Shown: positions 1 through 10,122, counted from the stretch's first letter. The stretch is DNA of 64,000 bases from Micromonospora chokoriensis (GCF_000718555.1 NZ_JOAN01000023.1:1-64000), one strand, 5' to 3'. Notes: a model not told the origin generated them from the sequence alone. A program made the numbers and translations.

Positions 1-672
<672 letters not shown>

Positions 673-810
673 TCAGCGACGGTCGCCGTCGCGGCAGCAG
701 TGCGGGGAGTCCTGACACGACGTCCGGCATGCCCTGGGCGGACGTAGCGCATCGAGGTGCCACAGCAGGTTCGCCCGGTGAACCACAGGTGCGGCCGCCC
801 TCAGACATCG

Positions 811-839
811 ACTGTGAGCGATAACATGCCGTTCGTCAA
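811..839 (-). promoter_or_regulatory. Predicted promoter of the GH10 xylanase
   Basis: On the minus strand TTGACG (839-834) is followed by exactly 17 bases and CACAGT (816-811), a good -35 and a fair -10. The 14-base operator lies in the spacer and runs into the -10, so a bound repressor would block RNA polymerase directly. Confidence 0.55.
813..826. promoter_or_regulatory. LacI-family operator upstream of the xylanase
   Basis: TGTTATCGCTCACA read towards the xylanase, an imperfect palindrome centred on CG as is typical of LacI-family sites. The 16-base string TGTTATCGCTCACAGT recurs identically at 58940-58955 upstream of the ThuA gene; related sites lie at 2798 and 3097. Confidence 0.65.
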
Positions 840-863
840 GTCGTAACCATCCGCGTCACCGGT

Positions 864-897
864 GCTGCCGGAGCCGTAGGAGCACGGCTCCGGCAGC
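864..897 (-). terminator. Hairpin terminator after the GH43-CBM6 gene
   Basis: A 14-bp perfect stem (864-877 with 884-897) and a 6-base loop lie just past the stop of the minus-strand GH43 gene. There is no U-tract, as is usual in high-GC actinobacteria. Confidence 0.6.
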
Positions 898-902
898 GCG
901 CG

Positions 903-2747
903 TCACTGGAACGAGGCGTCGTCGACGAGGAGACTGTCGGTGCCTTCGGCCGTCTCGACGTAGAAGGCGGCAGCGGACAACGTGCCGCTCCACGACACGG
1001 TCGCGGTGCCGGTGAGCAGGGTCCAGCCGTTGACGTTCACCCCTGCCGCCGGGGTCAGCTGGAGGTAGCTCGTCGTGCCGTTCGCGGTCAGCGACAGGGT
1101 CGCCTTCGCCGACGGCGTGCCGCTCTGCGCCCGTACCCAGACGTTCGTGGTGTAGGTCTTGCCGTTGGCGAGTTTGGCGGTCACGTCCTGGCTGGGGCCG
1201 TTCCACGCACCGGTCCGGCCGGTGATGGAGAGCGAGCCGCTGCCACCGTGCGCGGTGGTGGTGTTGCGCGACAGCGTGCCGCTGCCGTGCACGCCCCAGC
1301 CCGTCGTGCCGTTCTCCACGTCGCCGTTGGTGAGCAGGTTGGCGCTGACGCCGCTGCCGCCGAACTGCCACCAGTTGAGGTTGAACAGGTTGCCGCTGCC
1401 GCCGGCGAAGCGCAGGTACAGGTCACGGGTGCCGGTCGCCCCGCTCACCGCGCAGGTGGCGGTGCTCCAGGTCTGCCAGCCGCCGGTGCCACCCACGGTG
1501 CAGGTGCCCACGGTCGGCCCGCTGGCGCTGTCGAGGCGTACCTCGATCCGGCCGCCGCTGGTGGCCGAGGCGACGCGGGCGCTGAACGAGGTCGCGCCAG
1601 CGCCGAACGCGACGCCCTTGACCTTGATGTAGTCACCGTTCTCGATCCAACCGACGTTCATGCCGCCCTCGGTGGACGCCTCGGTCTCGATCCCCGAGCC
1701 CCACGCGATCGTCTCGGCCTCCTGCCGCACGTACGGGTTCAGCGTGCCCACCTGCGGCACTCCCCCGGCACTCATCGTGATCGTCGGGAACGTGCCATTG
1801 CTGTTGTAGCTGAACTTCTCCACCGCGACCGAACGGGTGTAACCACCACCACCGGGCAACGCCCCGTTGTGATAGAAGAAATACGATCCGCCCTGGAAAT
1901 CGACCACGCCCGCGTGATTCGTGAAACTACTCCCCTGCCGCGGCATGATCGTTCCCCGATACGTCCACGGCCCGGTCGGCCCCGTCGCTGTGGAGTACGC
2001 GATGAATTCCGAACAACACTCGGCCGCGAACACGTTGTAATACAACCCGTTGCGCTTGAACACCCACGGCCCCTCCTCATACAGAGTCGGCCGACTCGCA
2101 TTACCGTTTCGGGTGCCGAATCCCGCCGTCGTCAACGGGATGCGCGTCGCGCTGCCCGAGTAGGAAATCATGTCGGGGTTCAACTTCACGTACCACAGAC
2201 CCGGGTTACCCCAGTACAGGTACGCCTGCCCGTCATCGTCGATGAACGCGTGCGGATCGATTTCGTTGTTGCCGACAAGTGGTCGACCGAGCGCGTCGCG
2301 AAATGGCCCGGTCGGGCTGTCGGCCACACCGACGCCGATGACCATCTGCCCGTTGGAGCGCTGGCGCACCGGCACGTACCAGTAGAACTTCCCGTTGCGC
2401 GCGACGACCTGCCCGGCCCAGGCGTTGGCATCGGCCCAGGCGAACGTCGCCAGATTCATCGGCACGCCATGGTCGGTCCAGTTCACCATGTCCGCGGATG
2501 AGTACACCCTCCACTCACGCATGGTGAAGTAGGTGGACCCGTCCTCGTCATGGCCGGTGTAGAGGTACACCCGGCCGTTGTGCACCATCGGCGCCGGGTC
2601 GGCGGTGTAGATGTTCTGGACGATGGGATTGTCGGCCTTCGCCGTGCCCGGGATCAGTGCGAGGACGCAGGCGATGCTCGCCAGCCAGGCGATGGCGCGC
2701 CTGGCCCGGACAGTGATCCGGGTTGTGGTTCGATCTTCCACCTTCAC
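903..2747 (-). CDS. Secreted GH43 arabinoxylan arabinofuranohydrolase with CBM6 and a C-terminal carbohydrate-binding domain
   Basis: Probably removes arabinose side chains from arabinoxylan. After a signal peptide ending near TAKA, residues about 39-340 form a GH43 five-blade propeller resembling the XynD/AXH group: TADPAPM supplies the base Asp, IDPHAF the pKa-modulating Asp and YEEGPW the acid Glu. A CBM6 (about 342-465, beginning QEAETIAWGSG) and a CBM4/9/22-type module (about 470-614, LLTNGDVENG) follow. I chose GTG 2747 because GGAG lies 5 bases before it; a GTG at 2759 would add four residues. A perfect operator palindrome sits about 50 bases upstream. The exact substrate specificity is inferred from family resemblance. 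Confidence 0.9.
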   Translation of the reverse strand: MKVEDRTTTRITVRARRAIAWLASIACVLALIPGTAKADNPIVQNIYTADPAPMVHNGRVYLYTGHDEDGSTYFTMREWRVYSSADMVNWTDHGVPMNLATFAWADANAWAGQVVARNGKFYWYVPVRQRSNGQMVIGVGVADSPTGPFRDALGRPLVGNNEIDPHAFIDDDGQAYLYWGNPGLWYVKLNPDMISYSGSATRIPLTTAGFGTRNGNASRPTLYEEGPWVFKRNGLYYNVFAAECCSEFIAYSTATGPTGPWTYRGTIMPRQGSSFTNHAGVVDFQGGSYFFYHNGALPGGGGYTRSVAVEKFSYNSNGTFPTITMSAGGVPQVGTLNPYVRQEAETIAWGSGIETEASTEGGMNVGWIENGDYIKVKGVAFGAGATSFSARVASATSGGRIEVRLDSASGPTVGTCTVGGTGGWQTWSTATCAVSGATGTRDLYLRFAGGSGNLFNLNWWQFGGSGVSANLLTNGDVENGTTGWGVHGSGTLSRNTTTAHGGSGSLSITGRTGAWNGPSQDVTAKLANGKTYTTNVWVRAQSGTPSAKATLSLTANGTTSYLQLTPAAGVNVNGWTLLTGTATVSWSGTLSAAAFYVETAEGTDSLLVDDASFQ

Positions 2748-2797
2748 GATTACTCCCACAGAGAGTGGCGCACACCAAGCAGCACGACCGGCGGCCG

Positions 2798-2811
2798 TGT
2801 TAGCGCTAACA
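2798..2811. promoter_or_regulatory. LacI-family operator (perfect palindrome) before GH43-CBM6
   Basis: TGTTAGCGCTAACA is a perfect 14-bp palindrome with a central CG, about 50 bases upstream of the GTG at 2747. Confidence 0.7.
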
Positions 2812-3096
2812 GATCTTGCCGACTATCCCCTCCCTCGCTTCACCAGGAAGTTTGTGTGGCGCGAGATGACCGTCGTAACCACATCGAAGCACTGATGTAT
2901 CGACGCAGACATCCAAGATTTACGATGCACCGTACTGAGCAACGGAGCGGGCGTCAACGGGAGGCAGTCGCCCTCCCGCCGCAACCGCCCATTACGCAGC
3001 GTCACGGATCAGCGGTCACTGGACTGCCGGCCCAGCCTCAGCGCGACGGGTCGGCGAGGTGACCCTGGGGGTTGCGGGCATGTTAACAACCAACTA

Positions 3097-3110
3097 TGTT
3101 AGCGATCACA
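3097..3110. promoter_or_regulatory. LacI-family operator-like site before GH43-CBM42
   Basis: TGTTAGCGATCACA matches the other sites at most positions and lies about 90 bases upstream of the GTG at 3201. The half-site-like TGTTAACA is 8 bases before it. Confidence 0.55.
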
Positions 3111-3200
3111 TCGATGCGCCGCGATAGACGTCAGGGGTGGGCACCCGGCGGCCACGGCGACCGTTCCCCCACCAGTCTCGCGTCAGAAAGGTCGCCTGCC

Positions 3201-4586
3201 GTGCCGTTGACCCGACGCACGTTCACCCTGGGCGCGCTCTGGACCGCTGCCGCCGCCACCGGCGCACTGAGTCTTCCGCGCGCCGCCCTCGCCGCCCCGA
3301 ATACCGCCTACGTCATGGCCTATTTCACCGAGACCCCCCAGTTTCAGGGCGCGGACTACGGGCTGCACCTCGCCGTCAGCCGAGACGGCCTCAACTGGAC
3401 GCCGCTGAACCAGAACAACCCGGTCGTCACGCCGACCGCCGGCCAGCTGGGCCTGCGGGACCCGTTCGTCTTCCGCAAGCAGGACGGCACCTTCGTGGTG
3501 CTCGCCACGGACCTCAAGGGCACCAACTTCGGCCTCAACAGCCAGTACCTGCACGTGTGGGACTCGACCGACCTGACCAGCTTCACCGGCTACCGCCGGA
3601 TCCGGATGCACACGCTCAACACCCACACCTGGGCACCCACCGCCTTCTGGGACGCCGCCCGCGGGCAGTACGCGATCGTCTACTCGGCCAACAACGGTCA
3701 GGACGTGTTCCTGGTCAACTACACCAGCGACTTCCAGACCGTCAGCTCACCGCAGGTGTTCTTCAGCCCGGGCTTCGGCGTCCTCGACGGAGATGTCGTC
3801 GTCGACGGCGGCACCACCTACCTCTACTACAAGAACCTGGGCAACGGAAACCTCTACGGGGCCAGGTCCAGCACCGGCGCACCGAACAGCTTCACCACGT
3901 ACACCAGCGGGCTTCTGCAGGGCACCGGCATCGAAGCCCCACTGCTGGTCAAGGCGGTCGACGGCAGCGGCTGGCGGCTGTGGGGCGACTCGTACAGCCC
4001 GATCAACAACGACTTCTACGCCTGGTCCACCACGACCATCGGCGGCAACTCGTGGGCCCCGATGAACCAGCGCGACTACACCCCGCCGATGAACGCCAAG
4101 CACGGCTCGATGATCGGGATCACCGACGCCGAGTACAACGGCCTGATCGCCCGCTGGGGCACGCCGAACTGGGTCCGGCTGAAGTCCTCCAACCTGCCCG
4201 ACCGCTACGTCCGGCACGCCAACAACGTGGCGCGGCTCGACACGTACCCGTTCGACCCGTACCAGGACCAGATGTGGCGGATGGTGCCCGGTCTCGCCGA
4301 CTCCACCGGGGTGTCCTTCCAGTCGGTGAACTACCCCGGTTCCTACCTGCGGCACTACAACTACGAGGTCCGGCTCGTCGCCAACGACAACACCTCGGCG
4401 TTCCGGGCCGACGCCACCTTCTACCGCACGGCGGGGCTCGCCGACTCCACCTGGACGTCCTTCCGCTCGTACAACTACCCCACCTACTACCTGCGGCACG
4501 CGAACTACCTGCTGCGCATCGACCCGCTCAGTGGCAGTTCGAGCGCCGCGGACCGTCAGGACGCCACCTTCCGGATCACCCCTTAG
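3201..4586 (+). CDS. Tat-exported GH43-type arabinofuranosidase with CBM42 (AbfB) domain
   Basis: Likely an exo-acting arabinofuranosidase acting on arabinan or arabinoxylan. The GTG at 3201 follows AGAAAGG by 9 bases and yields a twin-arginine signal (TRRTFTLGA, hydrophobic run, cleavage near ALAAP); the longer frame from 3096 lacks this logic. Residues about 35-318 are a GH43-like propeller with LRDPFVF (pKa Asp) and GTGIEAPLLVK (acid Glu). Residues about 325-461 are an AbfB/CBM42 beta-trefoil with recurring YLRHxNY repeats, which in this family bind arabinose side chains. The GH127 gene follows after 19 bases, so both probably share a transcript. Precise activity is not readable from sequence. 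Confidence 0.87.
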   Translation: MPLTRRTFTLGALWTAAAATGALSLPRAALAAPNTAYVMAYFTETPQFQGADYGLHLAVSRDGLNWTPLNQNNPVVTPTAGQLGLRDPFVFRKQDGTFVVLATDLKGTNFGLNSQYLHVWDSTDLTSFTGYRRIRMHTLNTHTWAPTAFWDAARGQYAIVYSANNGQDVFLVNYTSDFQTVSSPQVFFSPGFGVLDGDVVVDGGTTYLYYKNLGNGNLYGARSSTGAPNSFTTYTSGLLQGTGIEAPLLVKAVDGSGWRLWGDSYSPINNDFYAWSTTTIGGNSWAPMNQRDYTPPMNAKHGSMIGITDAEYNGLIARWGTPNWVRLKSSNLPDRYVRHANNVARLDTYPFDPYQDQMWRMVPGLADSTGVSFQSVNYPGSYLRHYNYEVRLVANDNTSAFRADATFYRTAGLADSTWTSFRSYNYPTYYLRHANYLLRIDPLSGSSSAADRQDATFRITP

Positions 4587-4605
4587 CAATCCCTTGGAGG
4601 TTCCC

Positions 4606-6939
4606 ATGCCACCCCCGCCCCTCAGCCGCCGCCACCTCCTTCAGGCCGCCGGAGCCACCGCGGTGGTCTCCGCGACCGGCACCACCCTCGTCGCCGGCAG
4701 CGCTGCGGCCGCCGTGGTTCCGCCGGCCCGGGCGGACATCGGCGTCTCGGCGTACGCGTTCGACCTCGGTCAGGTGCGACTGACCTCCGGCCGATGGATG
4801 GACAACCAGTCGCGGACGCTCAACTACCTGCGTTTCGTCGACGTCGACCGGATGCTCTACAACTTCCGGGCCAACCACCGGCTGTCCACGAACGGCGCCG
4901 CCACCAACGGGGGCTGGGACGCGCCGAACTTCCCATTCCGGACCCACATGCAGGGCCACTTCCTGAGCGCGTGGGCATACGCGTACGCGGTGCTGGGCGA
5001 CACCACCTGCCGGGACAAGGCGAACTACATGGTCGCCGAGCTGGCCAAGTGCCAGGCGAACAACGGTGCCGCCGGGTTCGGCGCGGGTTACCTCTCCGGC
5101 TTCCCGGAGTCCGACTTCACCGCGCTCGAGGCACGGACGCTGTCCAACGGCAACGTGCCCTACTACTGCATCCACAAGACCCTCGCCGGGCTGCTCGACG
5201 TCTGGCGCTACATCGGCAACACGCAGGCCCGTACGGTGCTGCTGTCGCTGGCGGGCTGGGTCGACACCCGGACGTCGCGGCTGAGCGCCAGCCAGATGCA
5301 GTCGATGCTGGGCACCGAGTTCGGCGGCATGAACGACGTACTCGCCGACATCTACCAGCAGACCGGCGACAGCCGGTGGCTCGCCACCGCACAGCGGTTC
5401 GACCACAACTCGGTGTTCAACCCCCTGGCCTCCGGCCAGGACCAGCTCTCCGGGCTGCACGCCAACACGCAGGTGCCAAAGTGGATCGGCGCTGCGCGGG
5501 AGTACAAGGCCACCGGGACCACCCGATACCGGGACATCGCCAGCAACGCGTGGAACATCACCGTCGGCGCGCACACCTACGTCATCGGCGGCAACAGCCA
5601 GGCGGAGCACTTCCGGGCGCCCAACGCGATCGCCGGCTACCTCAGCAACGACACCTGCGAGCAGTGCAACACGTACAACATGCTCAAACTGACCCGGGAG
5701 CTGTGGCTGCTCGACCCGAACCGGGCGGACTACTTCGACTTCTACGAGCGCGCGCTGATGAACCACCTGATCGGCGGACAGAACCCGGCCGACAGCCGCG
5801 GCCACATCACCTACTTCACCCCGCTGCGGCCGGGTGGCCGTCGGGGTGTGGGTCCGGCGTGGGGTGGCGGCACCTGGAGCACCGACTACAACTCGTTCTG
5901 GTGCTGCCAGGGCACCGGCCTGGAGATCAACACGAGGTTGATGGACTCCATCTACTTCTACAACGGCACCACGCTGAGCGTGAACCTGTTCACGCCGTCG
6001 GTGCTGAACTGGACCCAGCGCGGCATCACCGTCACCCAGACCACCAGCTTCCCGGTCAGCGACACCACCACGCTGACCCTGTCCGGCTCGATGAGCGGCT
6101 CCTGGAGCATCCGGGTGCGGATCCCGTCCTGGACCAGCGGTGCGACGATCACCGTCAACGGCACCGTGGAGAATGTCACCACCACACCGGGCAGCTACGC
6201 CACCGTCACCCGCACCTGGGCGGCGGGCGACACCATCACCGTGCGGCTGCCGATGCAGGTCGCCATCAAGGCCGCCAACGACAACGCCAACGTCGGCGCG
6301 GTCACGTACGGCCCCACGGTGCTGGCCGGCAACTACGGCAACACGGCCCTGAGCACCCTGCCCACCCTCACCGTCTCCTCGATCAGCCGGAGCAGCACCA
6401 GCTCGCTCGCGTTCACCGCCAGCGCCAACGGTTCGACAGTGAACCTCGCACCCTTCTACGACGCCCACGGCTACAACTACACGGTCTACTGGAACACCAG
6501 TGGCAGCGGCGGCCCCACCGGCAGCTACCGACTGGTCAACGTCGGCACCGGGCTGGTCCTCGGGGTGCAGAACATGTCCACCGCCGACGGTGGGCTGGCC
6601 GTGCAGTGGGGGGACAGCGGCACCGCCGACCACAACTGGGTGGTGGTGACCGACGGCAACGCGGTCCGGTTCCGCAACGTCAACAGCGGCAAGGTCCTGG
6701 GCGTGGAGAACATGTCCACCGCCGACAACGCCCGGGTCCTGCAATGGGCCGACAACGGCACCGCCGACCACCGGTGGATCCTGGTGGACAACGGCGACGG
6801 GACCTACAAGATCCGCAACGTCAACAGCAACAAGCTGCTCGGGATCCTGAACGGGTCGACCGCCTGGGGCGCGCAGGCAGTGCAGGACCCGGACAACGGC
6901 AGCGCGGACAACCGCTGGCGGCTGGTCCGCAACGCCTGA
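4606..6939 (+). CDS. Tat-exported GH127 beta-L-arabinofuranosidase with ricin-type beta-trefoil
   Basis: Cleaves terminal beta-L-arabinofuranosyl groups, as found on plant extensins and arabinans. Start ATG 4606 has TTGGAGG upstream and gives a twin-arginine signal (SRRHLLQAAG). The DUF1680/GH127 (alpha/alpha)6 domain covers about 45-620. The zinc/thiolate centre of the family is visible: EQCNTYNML (E352, C354) and FWCCQGTGLE (C433, C434), with C433 the expected nucleophile by analogy with HypBA1. Residues about 640-777 carry three beta-trefoil repeats (LVNVGTGLVLGV, RNVNSGKVLGV, RNVNSNKLLGI), a CBM13-like sugar-binding module. A strong terminator follows. Confidence 0.92.
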   Translation: MPPPPLSRRHLLQAAGATAVVSATGTTLVAGSAAAAVVPPARADIGVSAYAFDLGQVRLTSGRWMDNQSRTLNYLRFVDVDRMLYNFRANHRLSTNGAATNGGWDAPNFPFRTHMQGHFLSAWAYAYAVLGDTTCRDKANYMVAELAKCQANNGAAGFGAGYLSGFPESDFTALEARTLSNGNVPYYCIHKTLAGLLDVWRYIGNTQARTVLLSLAGWVDTRTSRLSASQMQSMLGTEFGGMNDVLADIYQQTGDSRWLATAQRFDHNSVFNPLASGQDQLSGLHANTQVPKWIGAAREYKATGTTRYRDIASNAWNITVGAHTYVIGGNSQAEHFRAPNAIAGYLSNDTCEQCNTYNMLKLTRELWLLDPNRADYFDFYERALMNHLIGGQNPADSRGHITYFTPLRPGGRRGVGPAWGGGTWSTDYNSFWCCQGTGLEINTRLMDSIYFYNGTTLSVNLFTPSVLNWTQRGITVTQTTSFPVSDTTTLTLSGSMSGSWSIRVRIPSWTSGATITVNGTVENVTTTPGSYATVTRTWAAGDTITVRLPMQVAIKAANDNANVGAVTYGPTVLAGNYGNTALSTLPTLTVSSISRSSTSSLAFTASANGSTVNLAPFYDAHGYNYTVYWNTSGSGGPTGSYRLVNVGTGLVLGVQNMSTADGGLAVQWGDSGTADHNWVVVTDGNAVRFRNVNSGKVLGVENMSTADNARVLQWADNGTADHRWILVDNGDGTYKIRNVNSNKLLGILNGSTAWGAQAVQDPDNGSADNRWRLVRNA

Positions 6940-6957
6940 TCGTCAGTCCCGTTGCAC

Positions 6958-7000
6958 GACGTCACCGGCGCGGCCTTCGGCAGGCCGCGCCGGTGACGTC
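6958..7000 (+). terminator. Terminator after the GH127 gene
   Basis: An 18-bp perfect GC-rich stem (6958-6975 with 6983-7000) and a 7-base loop lie 18 bases past the GH127 stop. Confidence 0.75.
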
Positions 7001-7103
7001 AGGCGGACGGGTGGCGGCGGTCGTAGAGTGGACAGGGTCCTGGCCCCAGTGAACGCGGCGGACGTGTCGGCTCGTGCCGCCTTTCCGCCCCGGAAGGAGC
7101 ACA

Positions 7104-8042
7104 GTGAACCGCCCCCTCCGCAGCACGCTCGGCGGCGCGCTCATCGTCGCCCTGCTGACCTCCGTCGCTGTCGCGCCCGCACAGGCGCACCCCGGCGGGC
7201 GGCCACCTGCCGTCCTCGCCCTACCCGACGGATTCCAGCCCGAGGGCATCGCCACCGCCGGCCGGTACGCCTACTTCGGCTCCCGCGCGACCGGCGCCAT
7301 CCACCGCGTCGACCTGGTGACCGGCCGGGGCATGACGATCGGTGCGGCCACCGGCACCCCGTCGCTCGGCCTCAAGGTCGACCCACGCGGCCGGCTCTTC
7401 GTCTCCGGCGGCACGGCCGGTGACGCCCGCGTGCTCGACACCCGCACCGGCGACGTGCTGGCCCGCTATCAGTTCGCCACCGCCCCGACGTTCGTCAACG
7501 ACGTCGTCCTGACCCGCGACGCGGCCTACTTCACCGACTCGAACCGTCCGGTGCTCTACCGGCTGCCGCTGGGTCGGGGCGCAACTCTGCCGCCTGCCGA
7601 CGCCTTCACCACGATCACCCTGACCGGGGCATACCAGCAGGTCGGCACCGGCGTGAACCTCAACGGCATCGCCACCACACCGGACGGCCGGGCGTTGATC
7701 GTCGTCCAGTCCACCACCGGCACGCTGTACCGGGTCGACCCGGCGACCGGCGTGAGCACTGTCGTGGACGTGCCTGGCCACACCTTCACCAACGGCGACG
7801 GCCTGCTGCTGATCGGCCACACCCTCTACGTCGTGCAGAACCGCCTCAACCAGGTCGCGGTGCTCCGGCTGAACCATGCCGGCACCGCCGGAACGGTCAC
7901 CACCACCATCACCGACTCGAACTTCGACGTGCCCACCACGGTCGCCAAGGCGTTGGGCCGGCTCTACCTGCCCAACGCCCGCTTCACCACCCCGCCGACC
8001 CCCACCACGGCGTACACGGCCGTCGGGGTCCGGGCTCGCTGA
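7104..8042 (+). CDS. Exported SMP-30/NHL-like beta-propeller protein
   Basis: GTG 7104 follows GGAAGGAG closely and opens a Sec signal peptide (MNRPLRSTLGG start, cleavage after AQA). The mature part is a repeat-rich beta-propeller with strands such as GRLFVSGG, FVNDVVLTRDAAYFTDS and LNGIATTPDGRALIVVQS, resembling the SMP-30/gluconolactonase/YncE superfamily. FTDSNRPVLYRL is typical of extracellular actinobacterial members annotated only by fold. Substrate and catalytic ability are unknown. A possible -10 (TAGAGT) lies at 7023-7028. Confidence 0.8.
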   Translation: MNRPLRSTLGGALIVALLTSVAVAPAQAHPGGRPPAVLALPDGFQPEGIATAGRYAYFGSRATGAIHRVDLVTGRGMTIGAATGTPSLGLKVDPRGRLFVSGGTAGDARVLDTRTGDVLARYQFATAPTFVNDVVLTRDAAYFTDSNRPVLYRLPLGRGATLPPADAFTTITLTGAYQQVGTGVNLNGIATTPDGRALIVVQSTTGTLYRVDPATGVSTVVDVPGHTFTNGDGLLLIGHTLYVVQNRLNQVAVLRLNHAGTAGTVTTTITDSNFDVPTTVAKALGRLYLPNARFTTPPTPTTAYTAVGVRAR

Positions 8043-8168
8043 GCGACCCGAGGGGGCACCCGGCAGCGGCTGCCCCCTCGGCCCCAGCGGGGGTCGGGTC
8101 ACAACCGGCCACGAGTACGATCACCGGCACCGCGGCGACGACTGTCGCCTCCACCACCCGGAGCGCGC

Positions 8169-9026
8169 GTGGCCAATCGTCCGAACCGCTTCCCGCGCCG
8201 AGCCCTGGCCGTGAGTCTCCTGATCGTCGCCGCCGGGCTGCCGTCCGCTCCGACGGTGACCAGCTCCACGAAGACCGGCAAGCCCACCGTCCTGCGTATG
8301 CTCCAGATGAACCTCTGCAACAGCGGCCGCGCCGGCTGCTACACCGGCCGGTCGATCCCGGTCGCCGCCGAGGTGATCGCCGCCGAGGCACCCGATCTGG
8401 TCACCCTGAACGAGATCTGTCGCGACGACGTCTCCGCCCTGCGGCGCGTGTTCGAGACGGTGCACACGGAGCGGACCGTCGTGTCCGCGTTCCAGGCCGC
8501 CGGCGACCGGCCCAGCGGCGCCGACACCCGGTGCCGCAACGGCCAGCCGTACGGCCTCGGGCTGCTGGCCCACGTCGAGACGCCGGACACCCCGCGCAGC
8601 GTGTACAGCGGAATCCACCCGACGCAGGACCTCGCCGATCCCGAGGAACGAGCCTGGCTCTGCGTCGACGTCGCCCTACTCGCCTGCACCACGCACCTGT
8701 CCGCCACCGGCCACCGCGTCGCGCTCAGCCAGTGCGGCCACCTGCTCGACACGATCCTGCCGACGATCAGCGGGAGGACCGGCTCCGGCCCGGCCGTGCT
8801 CGGTGGTGACCTCAACCTGCGGGCCGACGGCGACCCCGATGTGCGCTCCTGTACGCCGCCGGGCCATTCCCGGGTCGACGACGGCGCGCGACAACACATC
8901 GTGGCGGTGACCGGCATCGCCCTCTGCTGCCGCAGCTCGGTGACCATGCATGGGGCGACCGACCACCCCGGGCTGCTGGCCACCGTCATCATCGGTGGCA
9001 GCCGGCCCGGTCAACCGCCGGCCTGA
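8169..9026 (+). CDS. Exported endonuclease/exonuclease/phosphatase (EEP) family protein
   Basis: Has an N-terminal signal or membrane segment (RRALAVSLLIVAAGL) and then the EEP metal-dependent phosphoesterase motifs in order: LQMNLCNSG (metal/Asn), TLNEIC (catalytic Glu), THLSA (His), GGDLNL (Asp/Asn) and TDHPGL (Asp-His pair). Proteins of this type act on nucleic acids, inositol phosphates or lipids; the target cannot be told. Several extra Cys suggest disulfides in an extracellular domain. The GTG start has a CCGGAG-like site upstream, and TACGAT at 8116-8121 may be a -10. Confidence 0.82.
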   Translation: MANRPNRFPRRALAVSLLIVAAGLPSAPTVTSSTKTGKPTVLRMLQMNLCNSGRAGCYTGRSIPVAAEVIAAEAPDLVTLNEICRDDVSALRRVFETVHTERTVVSAFQAAGDRPSGADTRCRNGQPYGLGLLAHVETPDTPRSVYSGIHPTQDLADPEERAWLCVDVALLACTTHLSATGHRVALSQCGHLLDTILPTISGRTGSGPAVLGGDLNLRADGDPDVRSCTPPGHSRVDDGARQHIVAVTGIALCCRSSVTMHGATDHPGLLATVIIGGSRPGQPPA

Positions 9027-9072
9027 CCCGCGTCAGCACCGAGCACGGAGGACGCGGGCCGGCCGCACGGTG

Positions 9073-9957
9073 TCAGCGGGGCGACGAGTCCCGGCGGGAC
9101 GGGAACGGGGTACCCGGCTGGCCGAGGGTGGAGCGGGCGCGCAACCCGACCGGGTCGGGAGCAGCGGCGGGCGTCGGGGCTGCCGGTGCCGCGAGCCGCC
9201 GCCCGTCCAGGTACGCGGTGGCGGCCCGGTCGTCGTCGGTCGGAGCGGCGAGCAGGGCGTAGAGCAGACCGACCACTCCGAAGATCACCGCCAGCACGAT
9301 CGGCACCAGCAGCGTGCCCACCCCGGTGCCGGTCACTTCACCCGTACGTTCGTGGCGGTGCACCGACAGGGCGCTCATGCCGGTGAAGTGCATGCCGTTG
9401 ACGGCGATACCCATGACCAGCGCGGAGGCGAAGATCGCCAACCCGCGCCGGACGGTCATCGCGAGCCACAGCGCGACTGTGGACGCCACGACGGCGATGA
9501 CCACCGAGAGCACGACCCGGAGGGTGTCGTAGCCGAGGCTGCCGTTGAGGCGCATCGCGGCCATTCCGGTGTAGTGCATGGAGGCCACGCCGGCACCGGT
9601 GAAGACGCCGCCGGCGATCAGTCGTACCGGGTTCAGCCGGCCGGTGCCCACAATGGCCAGACCGATGCCGACCGCCACCACGGCGATGATCGTGCTGGCC
9701 ACCGTCAGCGGCACGTCGTAGCGGATCCGGGTGTTGTCGACCGCGAAGCCGAGCATGGCCATGAAGTGCATCGCCCAGATGGCGGTGCCACCCAGCGCCC
9801 AGGCCGACAACAGGCCCCACCAAGCCCGCTGGCCGTTCGTCTCGGCCGTGCGGATGCGCCCGGCACAGACCAGACCGAGGATCGAACCGAGCACGGAAAG
9901 CGCGTAGCTCAGCGCGGGTGTGATCCACCCGTACTCAAAGTGATTGATCTCCGCCAC
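9073..9957 (-). CDS. MHYT-domain integral membrane sensor
   Basis: About seven transmembrane helices with three MHYT-type motifs (MHFMAM, MHYTGM, MHFTGM), each predicted at a membrane face. MHYT units are proposed to bind copper and sense gases or redox. No GGDEF, EAL or kinase domain follows; the C-terminal about 60 residues are a charged Ala/Pro-rich cytoplasmic tail. Start GTG 9957 has GGGGAG 9 bases upstream; the frame extends to 10008 without a better start. Signalling partner unknown. Confidence 0.87.
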   Translation of the reverse strand: MAEINHFEYGWITPALSYALSVLGSILGLVCAGRIRTAETNGQRAWWGLLSAWALGGTAIWAMHFMAMLGFAVDNTRIRYDVPLTVASTIIAVVAVGIGLAIVGTGRLNPVRLIAGGVFTGAGVASMHYTGMAAMRLNGSLGYDTLRVVLSVVIAVVASTVALWLAMTVRRGLAIFASALVMGIAVNGMHFTGMSALSVHRHERTGEVTGTGVGTLLVPIVLAVIFGVVGLLYALLAAPTDDDRAATAYLDGRRLAAPAAPTPAAAPDPVGLRARSTLGQPGTPFPSRRDSSPR

Positions 9958-10122
9958 GGCGGTCTTCTCCCCATTAGTTACCGGCGCGTCAACAAGACGC
10001 CTCGGCAATGATCAGGGGTCCGTTGATCAGGCGCAACAGTGCCCCCCGAGCTATTCGAGGGGTGCCGTCGCGGTAACCGTCCGCTGCGTCGATTCTCCGT
10101 CGATCGTGACCGAATGTGACGA

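Larger units (their letters stand above)
2748..3200. other. Divergent control region between two GH43 genes
   Basis: No gene supported. It carries two LacI-type operators (2798-2811, 3097-3110) and a short TGTTAACA palindrome at 3081-3088, consistent with coordinate control of the divergent glycosidase genes. Confidence 0.65.

Noticed and set aside
4576..6771. 731-codon minus-strand open frame
   Set aside because: Antisense of the GH127 gene, which has a signal peptide, catalytic motifs and a ribosome site.
10020..10075. C-run/G-run stretch between the MHYT gene and helY as a hairpin
   Set aside because: The flanking bases do not pair beyond four positions.
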